From: Chryseobacterium sp. JAH
Lineage (GTDB): Bacteria; Bacteroidota; Bacteroidia; Flavobacteriales; Weeksellaceae
Direction: 5' to 3'
Assembly (NCBI RefSeq): GCF_001507335.1
Contig: NZ_LMAH01000001.1
Span: forward strand, 248,001 to 312,000
DNA: 64,000 bases
Below the pieces are notes generated by a model. That model was given only the letters and a program-made list of their open reading frames with translations, did no database searches and was not told the origin of the DNA. Below, piece by piece: positions 44,401 through 51,590 of this stretch. How positions within the stretch are numbered: the first letter of the stretch is position 1; each line of letters opens with the position of its first letter. The translations under genes and the position numbers were made by a program.

Positions 44401-44520
44401 AGCTTCACTCCCCGGTTGTGCTGGTTGCAAAGAAACACCCGTATATACAGGAACCTGAACAAGCTGCGAAAATCCTTGTAATCCGCAAAGTAAAGTGAAA
44501 AACAATAATAATTTTTTCAT
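41461..44520 (-). CDS. Secreted M60-like (enhancin-type) metallopeptidase with discoidin-like and T9SS domains
   Basis: 1019 residues from the ATG at 44520 (MKKLLLFFTLLCG, signal peptide ending near GFSQ); a second ATG three codons earlier is possible. Two related beta-sandwich modules at about 20-165 and 185-325 (ISYSTQ / ISYNTA, NSGVGNFSSGAE / NSGEGNFASCAE) look like a tandem carbohydrate-binding discoidin-type pair. The M60 domain has HEFGHINQ at about residues 611-618 and a downstream Glu in TTEVTNN. The C-terminal T9SS tail is VVYPNPIKQNELIHIK ... IKIIKK. M60 peptidases cut glycoproteins such as mucins. Confidence 0.88.
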   Translation of the reverse strand: MKKLLLFFTLLCGLQGFSQLVQVPVYTGVSLQPAQPGSEAGKLLDGDNTTIYHSKWSQNGIPDELKFYFTTNVTSIKKLVYTPRQSGGTNGIWTNVNISYSTQTAPNTFTLVSSNLIWASNTLDKEVVFPTAIQNPYIIKISVNSGVGNFSSGAEIKFFSETQPVISDGTDCTINTSELSINGVNDVKANIIASGTTASSFQSGENIDKSYDNDVSTLYHSAYSTTTFPVVLNYRLNGVTPIDYLKYTPRTNGSNGRFGNVSISYNTASNSTFVPLMSFDFQNSSSPVNVNFPNQITPLNVRITINSGEGNFASCAEMGFYTIGSSGAANPYSNIFANNLYSLLQPSVNQLDINAITSPFYKDLAQCLFNGTYVSKYRIQEYKVYPPIAVTTGNLKVGSGYSRFENPTGIVFAQGTKVAMFVQNLPSGASVSLQVKDFSTTMGGVSSYYELHNGLNVFQLTNSGLGYISYYNTNTTLPNIQINIVSGKVNGLYHYQTSTQSDWQESLTNSAYNMIDVVGNHSHLVYKKSMLKNHAPFNPAALIAKYDLIVKNEWLVMGLYKYNLVPKNRMFSYSNNGGGWYAGGLGINMDSDWGEESLADINQLSLWGLAHEFGHINQIRPDLKWIGTTEVTNNMHSTWVDYHMNTQNDGMSRLERESVEPATGMNSLAGGRINGAILNTSINQEALQGNANIDVFKVLVPFWQLELYYQLAGASRNAPILSFNYPASYTGVDYAHWFGMVANIARNYNASGVSNGELLLNFVKNTCAVVQEDLTDFFTKTGFLKPINRAIDDYGIGQLTITQAQVDATIAFIQAQNYQTPVSPVMHYISARSIAAFRDQLPLNGQTGQGVTLSNNYLTVQHSVWQNAVAYETFNANNEIIYISVSGTGDITNQTTKVYYPSNAVAVYAVGYNGQKILVYPTSVLSITEMETSNSELVVYPNPIKQNELIHIKLKNASGNYSVNIFGTDGKIILSSNGNLEAIENKINTEIANYPSGIYYLSLKDTKGNAFKTIKIIKK

Positions 44521-44538
44521 GTTATACAATTTTGCCTA

Positions 44539-44546
44539 CAAAAATA
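44539..44546 (-). promoter_or_regulatory. -7 promoter box of the M60 protease gene
   Basis: Minus-strand TATTTTTG fits TANNTTTG; predicted start about 15 bases before the chosen ATG. Confidence 0.45.
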
Positions 44547-44674
44547 GATTTTTTGAGAGTTATTATTTTTATCGGACATTATTTTGATAGCATAAAAGTT
44601 AACTTTTTATCTATCAAATTATTTAGGATGATAGATTTATCCCTAATGGGATTTGTCTAGTATTCAACTTATGA

Positions 44675-44830
44675 TCAATGAAGAAATTTGATTTTATCAT
44701 TTACATCACTCACAAACGGATCAATATAGATTCTTTTTAAATCTGTAGAAACCCTAGTAGTTGTTGGCTGACCTGCAAAAGTTAAATCATAACTTTGATT
44801 CACCAAAACGACCACTGATCTGTTATTATT
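44675..44830 (-). pseudogene. 3' remnant of a lost gene (possible glycoside hydrolase tail)
   Basis: A 51-residue open frame without a usable start encodes a protein-like sequence: NNNRSVVVLVNQSYDLTF, GQPTTTRVSTDLKRIYI, ending DKIKFLH. It has no ATG and is bounded upstream by a stop. The VVVLVNQS ... TTTRVSTD pattern resembles the C-terminal beta domain of GH30-like hydrolases, but this is a weak match by eye. Best read as the decayed 3' end of a gene inside the 438-base gap 44521-44958. Confidence 0.35.
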
Positions 44831-44880
44831 TTAATATCTCGTGTATATTAATTTTATTTTTTTACTAGCAATTGTTACAT

Positions 44881-44900
44881 AGACTAACCAATATTAGTCT
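44881..44900 (+). promoter_or_regulatory. Palindromic operator candidate of the HxlR-type gene
   Basis: AGACTAA-CCAATA-TTAGTCT has perfect 7-bp arms. It ends where a degenerate -7 box (TGTTTTTG, 44900-44907) begins, so a bound protein would block the promoter. It lies 58 bases before the HxlR gene and is likely its own site. Confidence 0.5.
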
Positions 44901-44958
44901 GTTTTTGTACCACATATTTAAAAAACTAGTAAATTAGCAGTAACTAATTCAACCCATC

Positions 44959-45306
44959 ATGAGACGACAAAAAATTAAACAGTGCAATTGCCCGCTCGGA
45001 AAGGCCATGTCAGCTTTAGGCAGCAAGTGGAAACCCATTATCGTACTAGTGATTAAAGACCGTACTTTGAGATTTGGCGAAATTGCAGAACATATTTCTC
45101 TGATTTCAAGAAAGGTCCTTACAGATCAACTAAGAGAAATGGAAGAGGATAAATTGGTAATCAGACGAGAATTCAAAGAATTACCACCAAGAGTAGAGTA
45201 TAACCTTACTGAAAAAGGATCTGCATTATTGCCTATTTTAAATTTGCTCGAAGAATGGGAAAAAGAATTTGATTTTACAGAAGAAAAATTAGATGCGATT
45301 AGGTAA
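44959..45306 (+). CDS. HxlR-family winged-helix regulator
   Basis: 115 residues with the family signature: NCPLGKAMSALGSKWKPIIV, then LRFGEIAEHISLISRKVLT and the wing YNLTEKGSALLPIL. N-terminal CNC cysteines could sense thiol-reactive compounds, as in several HxlR/YodB proteins; that is inference. It is followed 31 bases later by an acetyltransferase-like gene on the same strand, a likely target. Confidence 0.9.
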   Translation: MRRQKIKQCNCPLGKAMSALGSKWKPIIVLVIKDRTLRFGEIAEHISLISRKVLTDQLREMEEDKLVIRREFKELPPRVEYNLTEKGSALLPILNLLEEWEKEFDFTEEKLDAIR

Positions 45307-45337
45307 TGAAAAAAGTAAAAAGACTGATTAATATAAA

Positions 45338-45964
45338 ATGAAAGTAATAGATATTGAAACATGGAAAAGGAAAGAACATTTTAAATTTTTCTCTAAAATG
45401 AAAAGTCCGTTTTTTGGATTTACAAGCGAGGTAGATTGTACAAAGGCTTATGACGATGCAAAACGAAAAGGTAATTCATTTTATGCAGTCTATCTTCACA
45501 AATCAATGATTGCGATAAATACAGTAGAAGAATTGAAACTGAGGATTGTCGACGGAAATGTAGTTTTGTATGATGAAGTACATGTTGGAGGTACTATTGG
45601 AAGAGCAGACGGAACTTTCGGGTTTTCATTTTTTCATTATTCTGAAAACTTCGATATTTTTAATCAGGAACTGCAAAAAGAAGTAAAATCTGTTCAAAAC
45701 TCTACAGGTCTAGGAATCAGCAATGATGTTTTGCCTATTAATCACATAAGACATACAACTATTCCGTGGAAATCTTTTTCTGCTATGCTTCATCCTACTA
45801 ATTTTGACCCTAAAGAGTGCATTCCGAAAATTACGTTTGGAAAATTCAATATCCGTGATGATAAAAAATATCTTCCCGTCTCTATAGAGGCGCATCATGG
45901 TTTGGCAGATGGGCTACATTTAGCAAAATACTTTGAAGAGTTTGAGAGACAACTAAGTTTATAA
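45338..45964 (+). CDS. Chloramphenicol acetyltransferase-like protein
   Basis: 208 residues of the trimeric CAT fold. The catalytic motif HHGLADG (histidine base) is intact near residue 188, and the N-terminus MKVIDIETWKRKEHFKFF with the segment TIPWKSFSAMLHP matches CAT-type proteins. Many chromosomal relatives do not confer resistance, so drug activity is not assured. Paired with an HxlR regulator, which suggests inducible expression. Ends at a strong bidirectional terminator. Confidence 0.8.
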   Translation: MKVIDIETWKRKEHFKFFSKMKSPFFGFTSEVDCTKAYDDAKRKGNSFYAVYLHKSMIAINTVEELKLRIVDGNVVLYDEVHVGGTIGRADGTFGFSFFHYSENFDIFNQELQKEVKSVQNSTGLGISNDVLPINHIRHTTIPWKSFSAMLHPTNFDPKECIPKITFGKFNIRDDKKYLPVSIEAHHGLADGLHLAKYFEEFERQLSL

Positions 45965-45965
45965 C

Positions 45966-45998
45966 AAAAAGAATCCTGAAAAAATCAGGATTCTTTTT
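45966..45998. terminator. Bidirectional terminator between the CAT-like and Nudix genes
   Basis: Perfect 14-bp stem AAAAAGAATCCTGA / TCAGGATTCTTTTT with a 5-base A loop, between two convergent stops. Confidence 0.9.
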
Positions 45999-46748
45999 TT
46001 ACCAGTTATTCAAACCGTTTTCCAGAGCTTTTTTATAATTCTCTTCGTCAAAAGAGTAGAGGTCAGGAGATTTGTGAGCGCCGCCACGTCGCTGCTCATC
46101 TAATTTTCTAAGAATTCCCAGATTTTTGATTTTTCGGTAGAAATTTCCTCTATTGAGCTCTTTTCCTAAAATCGTTTCATATAATTTCTGTAATTCTGAA
46201 AGGGTAAATTTCTCAGGCAGAAGATTATAACCGATTGGTTTATAAGATATTCTTTCTCTTAAGCTGAGTAATGCTTTTTCGATAATTTCACGGTGATCCA
46301 TCGCCAATTCAATCTCATTAAGCTGGCTAAGATATACCCACTCACATTTTTCACTGAATTCATCTAAAATCAGATTGGCATTATCGGGGTTGTATAAAGC
46401 GTAATATCCTATCGAGACAAAACGTTGTTTGTGCCATAGAGAATCATCAAAATCTTCGAAATAAAATTCACTTCTTTTGTTTTTGCCGAAAACAGCAAAC
46501 TCTTCAAGATATACGTCAGAAATCCCTGCTCTCTCCTTCAAAACACGCTTTGCCGCATCATCCAGATCTTCATCTTTTTTCACGTAACCACCTGGTAGAA
46601 GCCACTGTTTGCGGTAGGTCATCTGAAGAAGAAGAACTTTTAATTCACTTTTATCAAAACCAAAAACGACAGGATCGGCCGACAGATGTGGAAGATAAAG
46701 ATCTTTAGCCTCGTCAGATTTCCTTAAAAATTGTTGCTGTGAATCCAT
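45999..46748 (-). CDS. Nudix-HTH transcriptional regulator (NrtR-like)
   Basis: 249 residues: an N-terminal Nudix domain (about 20-150; WLLPGGYVKKDEDLDDAAKRVL, read in parts as GGYVKKDEDLDD and RVLKERAG) in which the Nudix box is degenerate, and a C-terminal winged helix (about 165-245; FTLSELQKLYETILGKEL). This is the NrtR/AraR-type layout, where a Nudix fold senses ADP-ribose or sugar-like ligands. No NAD or sugar genes lie next to it, so the regulon is unclear. An operator-like palindrome overlaps its promoter. Confidence 0.83.
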   Translation of the reverse strand: MDSQQQFLRKSDEAKDLYLPHLSADPVVFGFDKSELKVLLLQMTYRKQWLLPGGYVKKDEDLDDAAKRVLKERAGISDVYLEEFAVFGKNKRSEFYFEDFDDSLWHKQRFVSIGYYALYNPDNANLILDEFSEKCEWVYLSQLNEIELAMDHREIIEKALLSLRERISYKPIGYNLLPEKFTLSELQKLYETILGKELNRGNFYRKIKNLGILRKLDEQRRGGAHKSPDLYSFDEENYKKALENGLNNW

Positions 46749-46762
46749 ATAATTATTGTGAA

Positions 46763-46782
46763 TGTCTAATATGACAAATTTA
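46763..46782 (-). promoter_or_regulatory. Promoter and operator of the Nudix regulator gene
   Basis: Minus-strand TAAATTTG (46775-46782) fits TANNTTTG. The palindrome TGTC-TAATAT-GACA (46763-46776) covers the predicted start and ends in the -7 box, so autorepression is likely. A second TGTCA half-site is at 46861. Confidence 0.5.
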
Positions 46783-46829
46783 ACATTAAAAAATTAAGAA
46801 TTTCAAAAATATGGTATGTAGAATATCAG

Positions 46830-46853
46830 TTTAGGGAATTTTTTAGGGAATTT
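46830..46853. repeat. Perfect 12-bp tandem duplication
   Basis: TTTAGGGAATTT occurs twice head to tail with no mismatch. It lies in the 434-base gap between the Nudix regulator and a small secreted protein gene, a gap that otherwise holds the two promoter boxes and no coding signal. Confidence 0.6.
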
Positions 46854-47151
46854 AACTATTTGTCATAATAGGGTAATTGGAATATTCCAAATATGCTCGA
46901 CCTCAGCTTTTAATGATTAGAATAAGCCAAAGCAAAATATTCGTTTTTATATATAAAAAAATAATCAAAATTTTCTATTGACACTTATAACACATGTAAA
47001 ATACTGAATCCCAATAAGTTGAAATCAAACATCTCAACGCAATGGTTGAATAACTTAACTAAACAGTGATGGTCAATCCGTCAAACTAGATTCATGAAAA
47101 AATACTACAAAAGGGCTATTTTCCCCAGGGAGTATATTTCCTATTTTTGAG

Positions 47152-47159
47152 TAGAATTT
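47152..47159 (+). promoter_or_regulatory. -7 promoter box of the small secreted protein gene
   Basis: TATTTTTG fits TANNTTTG; predicted start about 20 bases before the ATG. Confidence 0.45.
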
Positions 47160-47182
47160 TAATCTAATAAAAACTAATACCC

Positions 47183-47554
47183 ATGAAAATTTATTTAACA
47201 CTTGCCTTGCTTATAATGAGTACATTTATTTTTGCGCAGAGCGAAAAATTCAAGAAAATTGAAACGACTTTGAATGAGCAACTCAAAGGCTCATATATGT
47301 TGAGAGGAATATATGATCCGCCTTCATATTCATTTGTATCTATTAAAATTGCAGAGAATGGTGATATGACAGTTACCGGCGATGAAAAGCCTTTTACCGA
47401 AACTTATTCTATTAAAAATGCCTCCATATCAGCAGATAGAATGAGAGTAAAGATTTATCAAAGCGAACCAAGAGTCAATATTACTTTCTATGTGAAATCA
47501 GAACAGGAGATTTTAAAATCTTTTCTTGAATTACAAAAACTTCTAAATAAGTAA
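47183..47554 (+). CDS. Small secreted protein of unknown function
   Basis: 123 residues with a clear signal peptide (MKIYLTLALLIMSTFIFAQS, cleavage near residue 19). The mature part is about 100 residues, rich in beta-type segments (YSFVSIKIAENGDMTV, DRMRVKIYQSEPRVNITFY), with no recognised domain and no cysteine. Probably periplasmic or surface. Own promoter and a terminator downstream. Confidence 0.65.
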   Translation: MKIYLTLALLIMSTFIFAQSEKFKKIETTLNEQLKGSYMLRGIYDPPSYSFVSIKIAENGDMTVTGDEKPFTETYSIKNASISADRMRVKIYQSEPRVNITFYVKSEQEILKSFLELQKLLNK

Positions 47555-47575
47555 TTTACCATATGCTAACAAAGA

Positions 47576-47604
47576 TAAACCCCCGACTTTCGATCAGGGG
47601 TTTA
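47576..47604. terminator. Terminator between the secreted protein and SDR genes
   Basis: 8-bp stem TAAACCCC / GGGGTTTA (47576-47583 and 47597-47604) between convergent genes. T runs are weak. Confidence 0.6.
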
Positions 47605-47632
47605 GTATTTAAACTTACTTTAATTCTTCTGC

Positions 47633-48637
47633 TCAATTTTTGTTACTATGGGAACTTCTTGAGGTGAAAAACATATATGCTAATCCTAAGGTAACGCCTG
47701 CTACCATTGCTAATTTTGTTTTTTTACTTGGAACCGGAATAGAGGTTTCTCCGTAGATCTGATGTGGCTCCGGCGATGATTCCAAAACATTTCCTGAAGT
47801 AGGTTCACCATTTTTAAGTTTCATCATCATCCTCATTCCCGCAGATGCCGTATTGATGATGGCTTTAGGGAACATTCCATAGACGTTGACCAAAAGTCTT
47901 GATGTGAAATCTGGGAATAGATCTTTTTTGGGTTCTTTAGCGAGCTGAACTATTTTTGCTGCCGTATCACGCGGATCCGCTGCAAATGGAGGAACTTTAA
48001 AATCAAGTCCGGAATACTTTGCTGAATGTGCATTTCCTGTAGAACGCTGAATCTGCGGATACAGATTGGCAACATGAATATCTTTATAATCTGAAATTTC
48101 TCCCTGTAGACATTCCATCATTCCTCGGATTCCGAATTTGGTAGCCGAATATACGGCGCTGTATGGAGCAGGCATAAATCCGCCAATTGATACATTATTG
48201 ATCAGAATTCCTTCGTTCTGCTCTTTGAAAATCGGAACTACGCTGTAGGCTCCGTGCATGTATCCGAAAAGATTGGTTTTAATAACCTGTTCGTGAAGTG
48301 ACATCGGGATTTCTTCAAATTTACCGCTTGCCATAACTCCCGCATTATTAACCCAGATATCTATTCTTCCGAATTCAAGAATGGCTCGTCTCACTAGATT
48401 ATCTACCTCTTCAGCTTTGGAAACATCGGTAGGAACTGCGATAGCTTTCACCTCAAGTTCATTGCAAAGGTGTAAAGTTTCGTCTAAGGCCTCCTGTCCA
48501 CGGGCGGCGATGACGATATTACATCCTTCCAAAGCAAATGCTTCTACTGTGGCTCTTCCGACTCCGCTGCTTCCACCGGTGACAACAACGGTTTTACCAC
48601 GAAGACTTCTTTTTTCTAAAATATTTTCTGATTTCAT
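47633..48637 (-). CDS. SDR-family oxidoreductase with C-terminal membrane anchor
   Basis: 334 residues, longer than a classical SDR. Cofactor motif TGGSSGVGRAT, NNAG, Ser in NNVSIGGFMP and YSATKFG. The extra ~80 residues end in a predicted transmembrane helix (LAMVAGVTLGLAYMFFTS) and a polar tail, so the enzyme is probably anchored to the inner membrane. Substrate unknown. It resembles membrane-tethered SDRs in many soil Bacteroidota. Confidence 0.88.
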   Translation of the reverse strand: MKSENILEKRSLRGKTVVVTGGSSGVGRATVEAFALEGCNIVIAARGQEALDETLHLCNELEVKAIAVPTDVSKAEEVDNLVRRAILEFGRIDIWVNNAGVMASGKFEEIPMSLHEQVIKTNLFGYMHGAYSVVPIFKEQNEGILINNVSIGGFMPAPYSAVYSATKFGIRGMMECLQGEISDYKDIHVANLYPQIQRSTGNAHSAKYSGLDFKVPPFAADPRDTAAKIVQLAKEPKKDLFPDFTSRLLVNVYGMFPKAIINTASAGMRMMMKLKNGEPTSGNVLESSPEPHQIYGETSIPVPSKKTKLAMVAGVTLGLAYMFFTSRSSHSNKN

Positions 48638-48675
48638 ACCTGATTATTTTGATGATTGTGGTTGATGCTTATATG

Positions 48676-48861
48676 CTATCTATTTTTACACCAAAGAGGC
48701 AGAAATGAGGATTTATTTTGAAGAAATAAGAGATATTTTTCGTCTTTATTCTTTGCTCCCTCAATATCTATGATGATTGCATCATTGGGTTTAGGGTTTT
48801 TAAAATAAGTCAACACAAAGTCTGAACTACAGCATTTAAGTTTTTCCCAATGGAGGAGAGG
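48676..48861 (-). pseudogene. Possible gene remnant without a start codon
   Basis: An open frame of 61 residues without ATG encodes plausible protein (DFVLTYFKNPKPNDAIII, KDEKYLLFLQNKSS). It fills the gap between the SDR and lipoprotein genes. It could be the decayed tail of a lost gene, or a chance frame. Not recognised. Confidence 0.2.
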
Positions 48862-48879
48862 TTATAATCCAAATTCATT

Positions 48880-49272
48880 TTATTTCATTTTAAATCCTAC
48901 GGGAGCCATTGTTTTTGCCTTATCGTACATATTGAGGTAAATAATTACGGTGTCTTTTTTCCCCTCGTACGTGACAGCATAACGATCAAGCAAACCCATT
49001 CCGAACGGACTGTTTTTAGATTTAAATTCACAGCAACTTCCATCTCTTTCATAAGAAACTTTTTCTCCGTTGGGTCCTGTGAGAGCATTAAGATAATTCC
49101 TTTCATTGAGCGGACCGTTTCCAACTCCGCCCACCTTCACAGGATTTTTTTCGGTAAAACCGTAAGTGGCATCTTCAGGTGAAGAATCGGTTGAACTTTC
49201 AGCTGTAGTTTTTACTGTTCCACATGATGATAGTATAATGATCATTATTGTGCTTAAAAGAAGTTTTTTCAT
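48880..49272 (-). CDS. Small lipoprotein of unknown function
   Basis: 130 residues with a lipoprotein signal (MKKLLLSTIMIIILSSCGTV, lipobox Cys17). The mature part includes a Cys pair (DGSCCEFKS) and the segment YGFTEKNPVKVGG. No known domain recognised. It starts 21 bases after the DUF2071 gene on the same strand, so the two are probably co-transcribed. Confidence 0.68.
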   Translation of the reverse strand: MKKLLLSTIMIIILSSCGTVKTTAESSTDSSPEDATYGFTEKNPVKVGGVGNGPLNERNYLNALTGPNGEKVSYERDGSCCEFKSKNSPFGMGLLDRYAVTYEGKKDTVIIYLNMYDKAKTMAPVGFKMK

Positions 49273-49293
49273 GGTTTGTTTAAGCTTTATATT

Positions 49294-50001
49294 TTATTTA
49301 GTTTTTGCGGTTTTCCATTCGTGCTCAATATGGGTCATCAGTAAAGCATTGTCAAACTGTACAGAACCATTAGGGAAAATATTTTCATCCTCAAAAAAAC
49401 TCGATTTTACATTTAATACTTCTAGCGGCTTTACCCTCCATTCGTAGGCATTAAGTAGCAGTCCTTCAAGTTTTTCTTTGTTGGGAGAATATCCCAAATC
49501 ACCTTTTTTAAAAAAATCAGAGGCATTTTCTAAGGTCTCAAAGATTGAATTTTGATTAAAAATAGAAGTTTCCTTGGCATCAATTGAAATTTTGGTATCA
49601 TCGGAACTTTTAAAGTCGATATGATAATTTCCTAATTTTTCTTCCACATTAAATTTTGCCAGATAATGTTTTCCGGGGAAAATTCTCCCTCCAACCAAAG
49701 TATTCAGCACTAAAGAGGTGTCTCTTCTTGGAATATAAACTCCGGATTTTACTTCTCCGTCTTCATCCCATTCAACAGCAATTCTATGAGCACCGTTTTC
49801 GGAATTTATTCCTAAAAAATCGGAAAAACCTTTTGGTTTAATATTTTTTAATCTAATGAGACAAATCCCTACAACGGCTCTACCTCTGTAGATTTTAGGG
49901 CGAAAAGGTTGAGGAATTATCTTCTCTACATCTTTGGGATCTGCCGTATAATTAATAAGAATACGACGATCAATATATCCGTGAATGGTGGGGATTTTCA
50001 T
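49294..50001 (-). CDS. DUF2071 (YqjF-like) family protein
   Basis: 235 residues with the acetoacetate-decarboxylase-like beta fold of DUF2071: RILINYTADPKDVEKIIP, VGICLIRLKNIKP, SENGAHRIAVEWDED and SGVYIPRRDTSLVLN. Cytoplasmic, function unknown. It shares a probable transcript with the downstream lipoprotein gene. Confidence 0.8.
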   Translation of the reverse strand: MKIPTIHGYIDRRILINYTADPKDVEKIIPQPFRPKIYRGRAVVGICLIRLKNIKPKGFSDFLGINSENGAHRIAVEWDEDGEVKSGVYIPRRDTSLVLNTLVGGRIFPGKHYLAKFNVEEKLGNYHIDFKSSDDTKISIDAKETSIFNQNSIFETLENASDFFKKGDLGYSPNKEKLEGLLLNAYEWRVKPLEVLNVKSSFFEDENIFPNGSVQFDNALLMTHIEHEWKTAKTK

Positions 50002-50051
50002 GTTGACATGTTTTCTGTATAAACGTTCGGCAAAGCATATTACTTTAATTT

Positions 50052-51152
50052 TTATTTCAATTTTTCCGTTAAAAACAAATACTGCTTCGGAAGATGATGC
50101 TGCCAGATATTTTGATTATCCGACTCATTACTGAAGATCTTAAAATATTCTTCGTCAGCGTAAAGCACTATAGTATTTCCTGTACGAACGTAATAATTAC
50201 TTTGGAAGTACTCTGGAGTATTGAAGTTGGGAATGTGTTTTTTCACTGCTTTCGAAACCATTTTACCTAGATATTTTTCGTAGTTTTTCTGTGCCTTCAG
50301 ACTGGGTTTACTTAATTGATTGTAAGCATATTTCAACGCTACATTGGCAGGGAATTTTTGCTTTTTAATTATGGCTTTAGCGCCCTGAAAAGGATTAACT
50401 GATGTAAAATCATTGATGGTCTGCAAAGAAAAAGGAACATCTGGAACCCAATCAGCAGTATTGACTACATTATACGCCCAGCCTCCTTGAGTCATATGCT
50501 CATAATCGTAAGCGAAAAAAAGATTTCCGGGTTTTGGTCCTGCACTGCAATAGGTTTTGAAACGGATATCCTGCGGAAGCTTTCCAGAGAGTTTTAAATT
50601 TTCAAGATAAGCATTCAGCATAAAGGTTATTCCGCCACCCTGACTGTGACCTGTTAGAATAAAATCTTTAATTCCGGCTTTATAACACGAATCTATTTTG
50701 GATTCAATCGTTTTTGAGAGGTATGCCATTGCTACAAACCAACCTACCTGAACTGCAGCTCTCGGATTTTCTGCCAGTTTATATTTAAATAGAAACTGAT
50801 CATCCAATTGAAGTTCACCCTTCGCCGGAATCATGGCTGCATAGAGATTCGCAAGGAAACTTGCCTCCGTCTGAATACTTCCCTGAACTGCAATGACCGC
50901 TACTTTTTCCTTCTTATGAATCCAAAGATCCCAAATATTGTCGAACGCAACAACAGGTGAGCGATAAACAAAATCAAAATATTCGGGATTGGTGAGGGTG
51001 GTGTTTTTATCCCATTCATCAACCGGAATGTGGGCTTTGTAGTTTATTTTTAATGTTTCAATATATTCAGATTTGTCGAAACCAGATTTTAAAATCTGTG
51101 CGAAAATGTTTTGTGAAAAGAAAATGATCAAAAAGAAAAAAACTTTATTCAT
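50052..51152 (-). CDS. Exported class 3-type lipase family protein
   Basis: 366 residues with a signal peptide (MNKVFFFLIIFFSQNIFAQ). Alpha/beta-hydrolase fold with the nucleophile elbow LTGHSQGGGITFML and a later acidic region (ADWVPDVPFS), typical of Lipase_3 proteins; the catalytic His is probably in the last ~60 residues. Likely a secreted or periplasmic lipase or esterase. No T9SS tail is present. Substrate unknown. Confidence 0.8.
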   Translation of the reverse strand: MNKVFFFLIIFFSQNIFAQILKSGFDKSEYIETLKINYKAHIPVDEWDKNTTLTNPEYFDFVYRSPVVAFDNIWDLWIHKKEKVAVIAVQGSIQTEASFLANLYAAMIPAKGELQLDDQFLFKYKLAENPRAAVQVGWFVAMAYLSKTIESKIDSCYKAGIKDFILTGHSQGGGITFMLNAYLENLKLSGKLPQDIRFKTYCSAGPKPGNLFFAYDYEHMTQGGWAYNVVNTADWVPDVPFSLQTINDFTSVNPFQGAKAIIKKQKFPANVALKYAYNQLSKPSLKAQKNYEKYLGKMVSKAVKKHIPNFNTPEYFQSNYYVRTGNTIVLYADEEYFKIFSNESDNQNIWQHHLPKQYLFLTEKLK

Positions 51153-51272
51153 AAGATTTAATTTTTATGATTAAATTATTCTAAAGCTTTCTTCTATATC
51201 ATTCACATTACAAAGAATAATCATTTATAAAATTACGGTGTTTTCTTTATAGTTGTAGATAATATAATCGTT

Positions 51273-51580
51273 TTATTTCGTTGCAGGTTGAGTCAGACTT
51301 TTCACTTCAATTACTTTGAAATTTTTGCAGTTGAAAATTTTCTTTGTACTCGTTTTTTCATCAATCACCACTTTTTCTGCATCATCAAACGAAATGAATT
51401 TTGATCGATAATTTACTTTACCATTATATACCATTTTTTTTCTTTGAAATTCCTCTTAGCATTTTCAGCAGACAGATGTAACAGATTTTCTTGAGCATTC
51501 ATTGCTTCCTTTTGCGAGAACTTATTTTGAGAAAGTAGAAGGAATACAAGTACTCCTGCAGTGGTAAGCATTTTTTTCAT
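51273..51580 (-). pseudogene. Small exported protein gene split by a frameshift at an A8 run
   Basis: A signal-peptide ORF (MKKMLTTAGVLVFLLLS ... NKFSQ) runs from 51580 and stops at 51413. A second frame continues from the homopolymer at 51434-51441 as KMVYNGKVNYRSKFISFD and ends VKSLTQPATK at 51273. One extra A in the run (nine instead of eight) would join them into one protein of about 102 residues. This is a frameshift mutation, a slippage site or a sequencing error. It lies ten bases after the GLPGLI gene, so it was probably its operon partner. Confidence 0.6.
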
Positions 51581-51590
51581 TAGGTAAATT

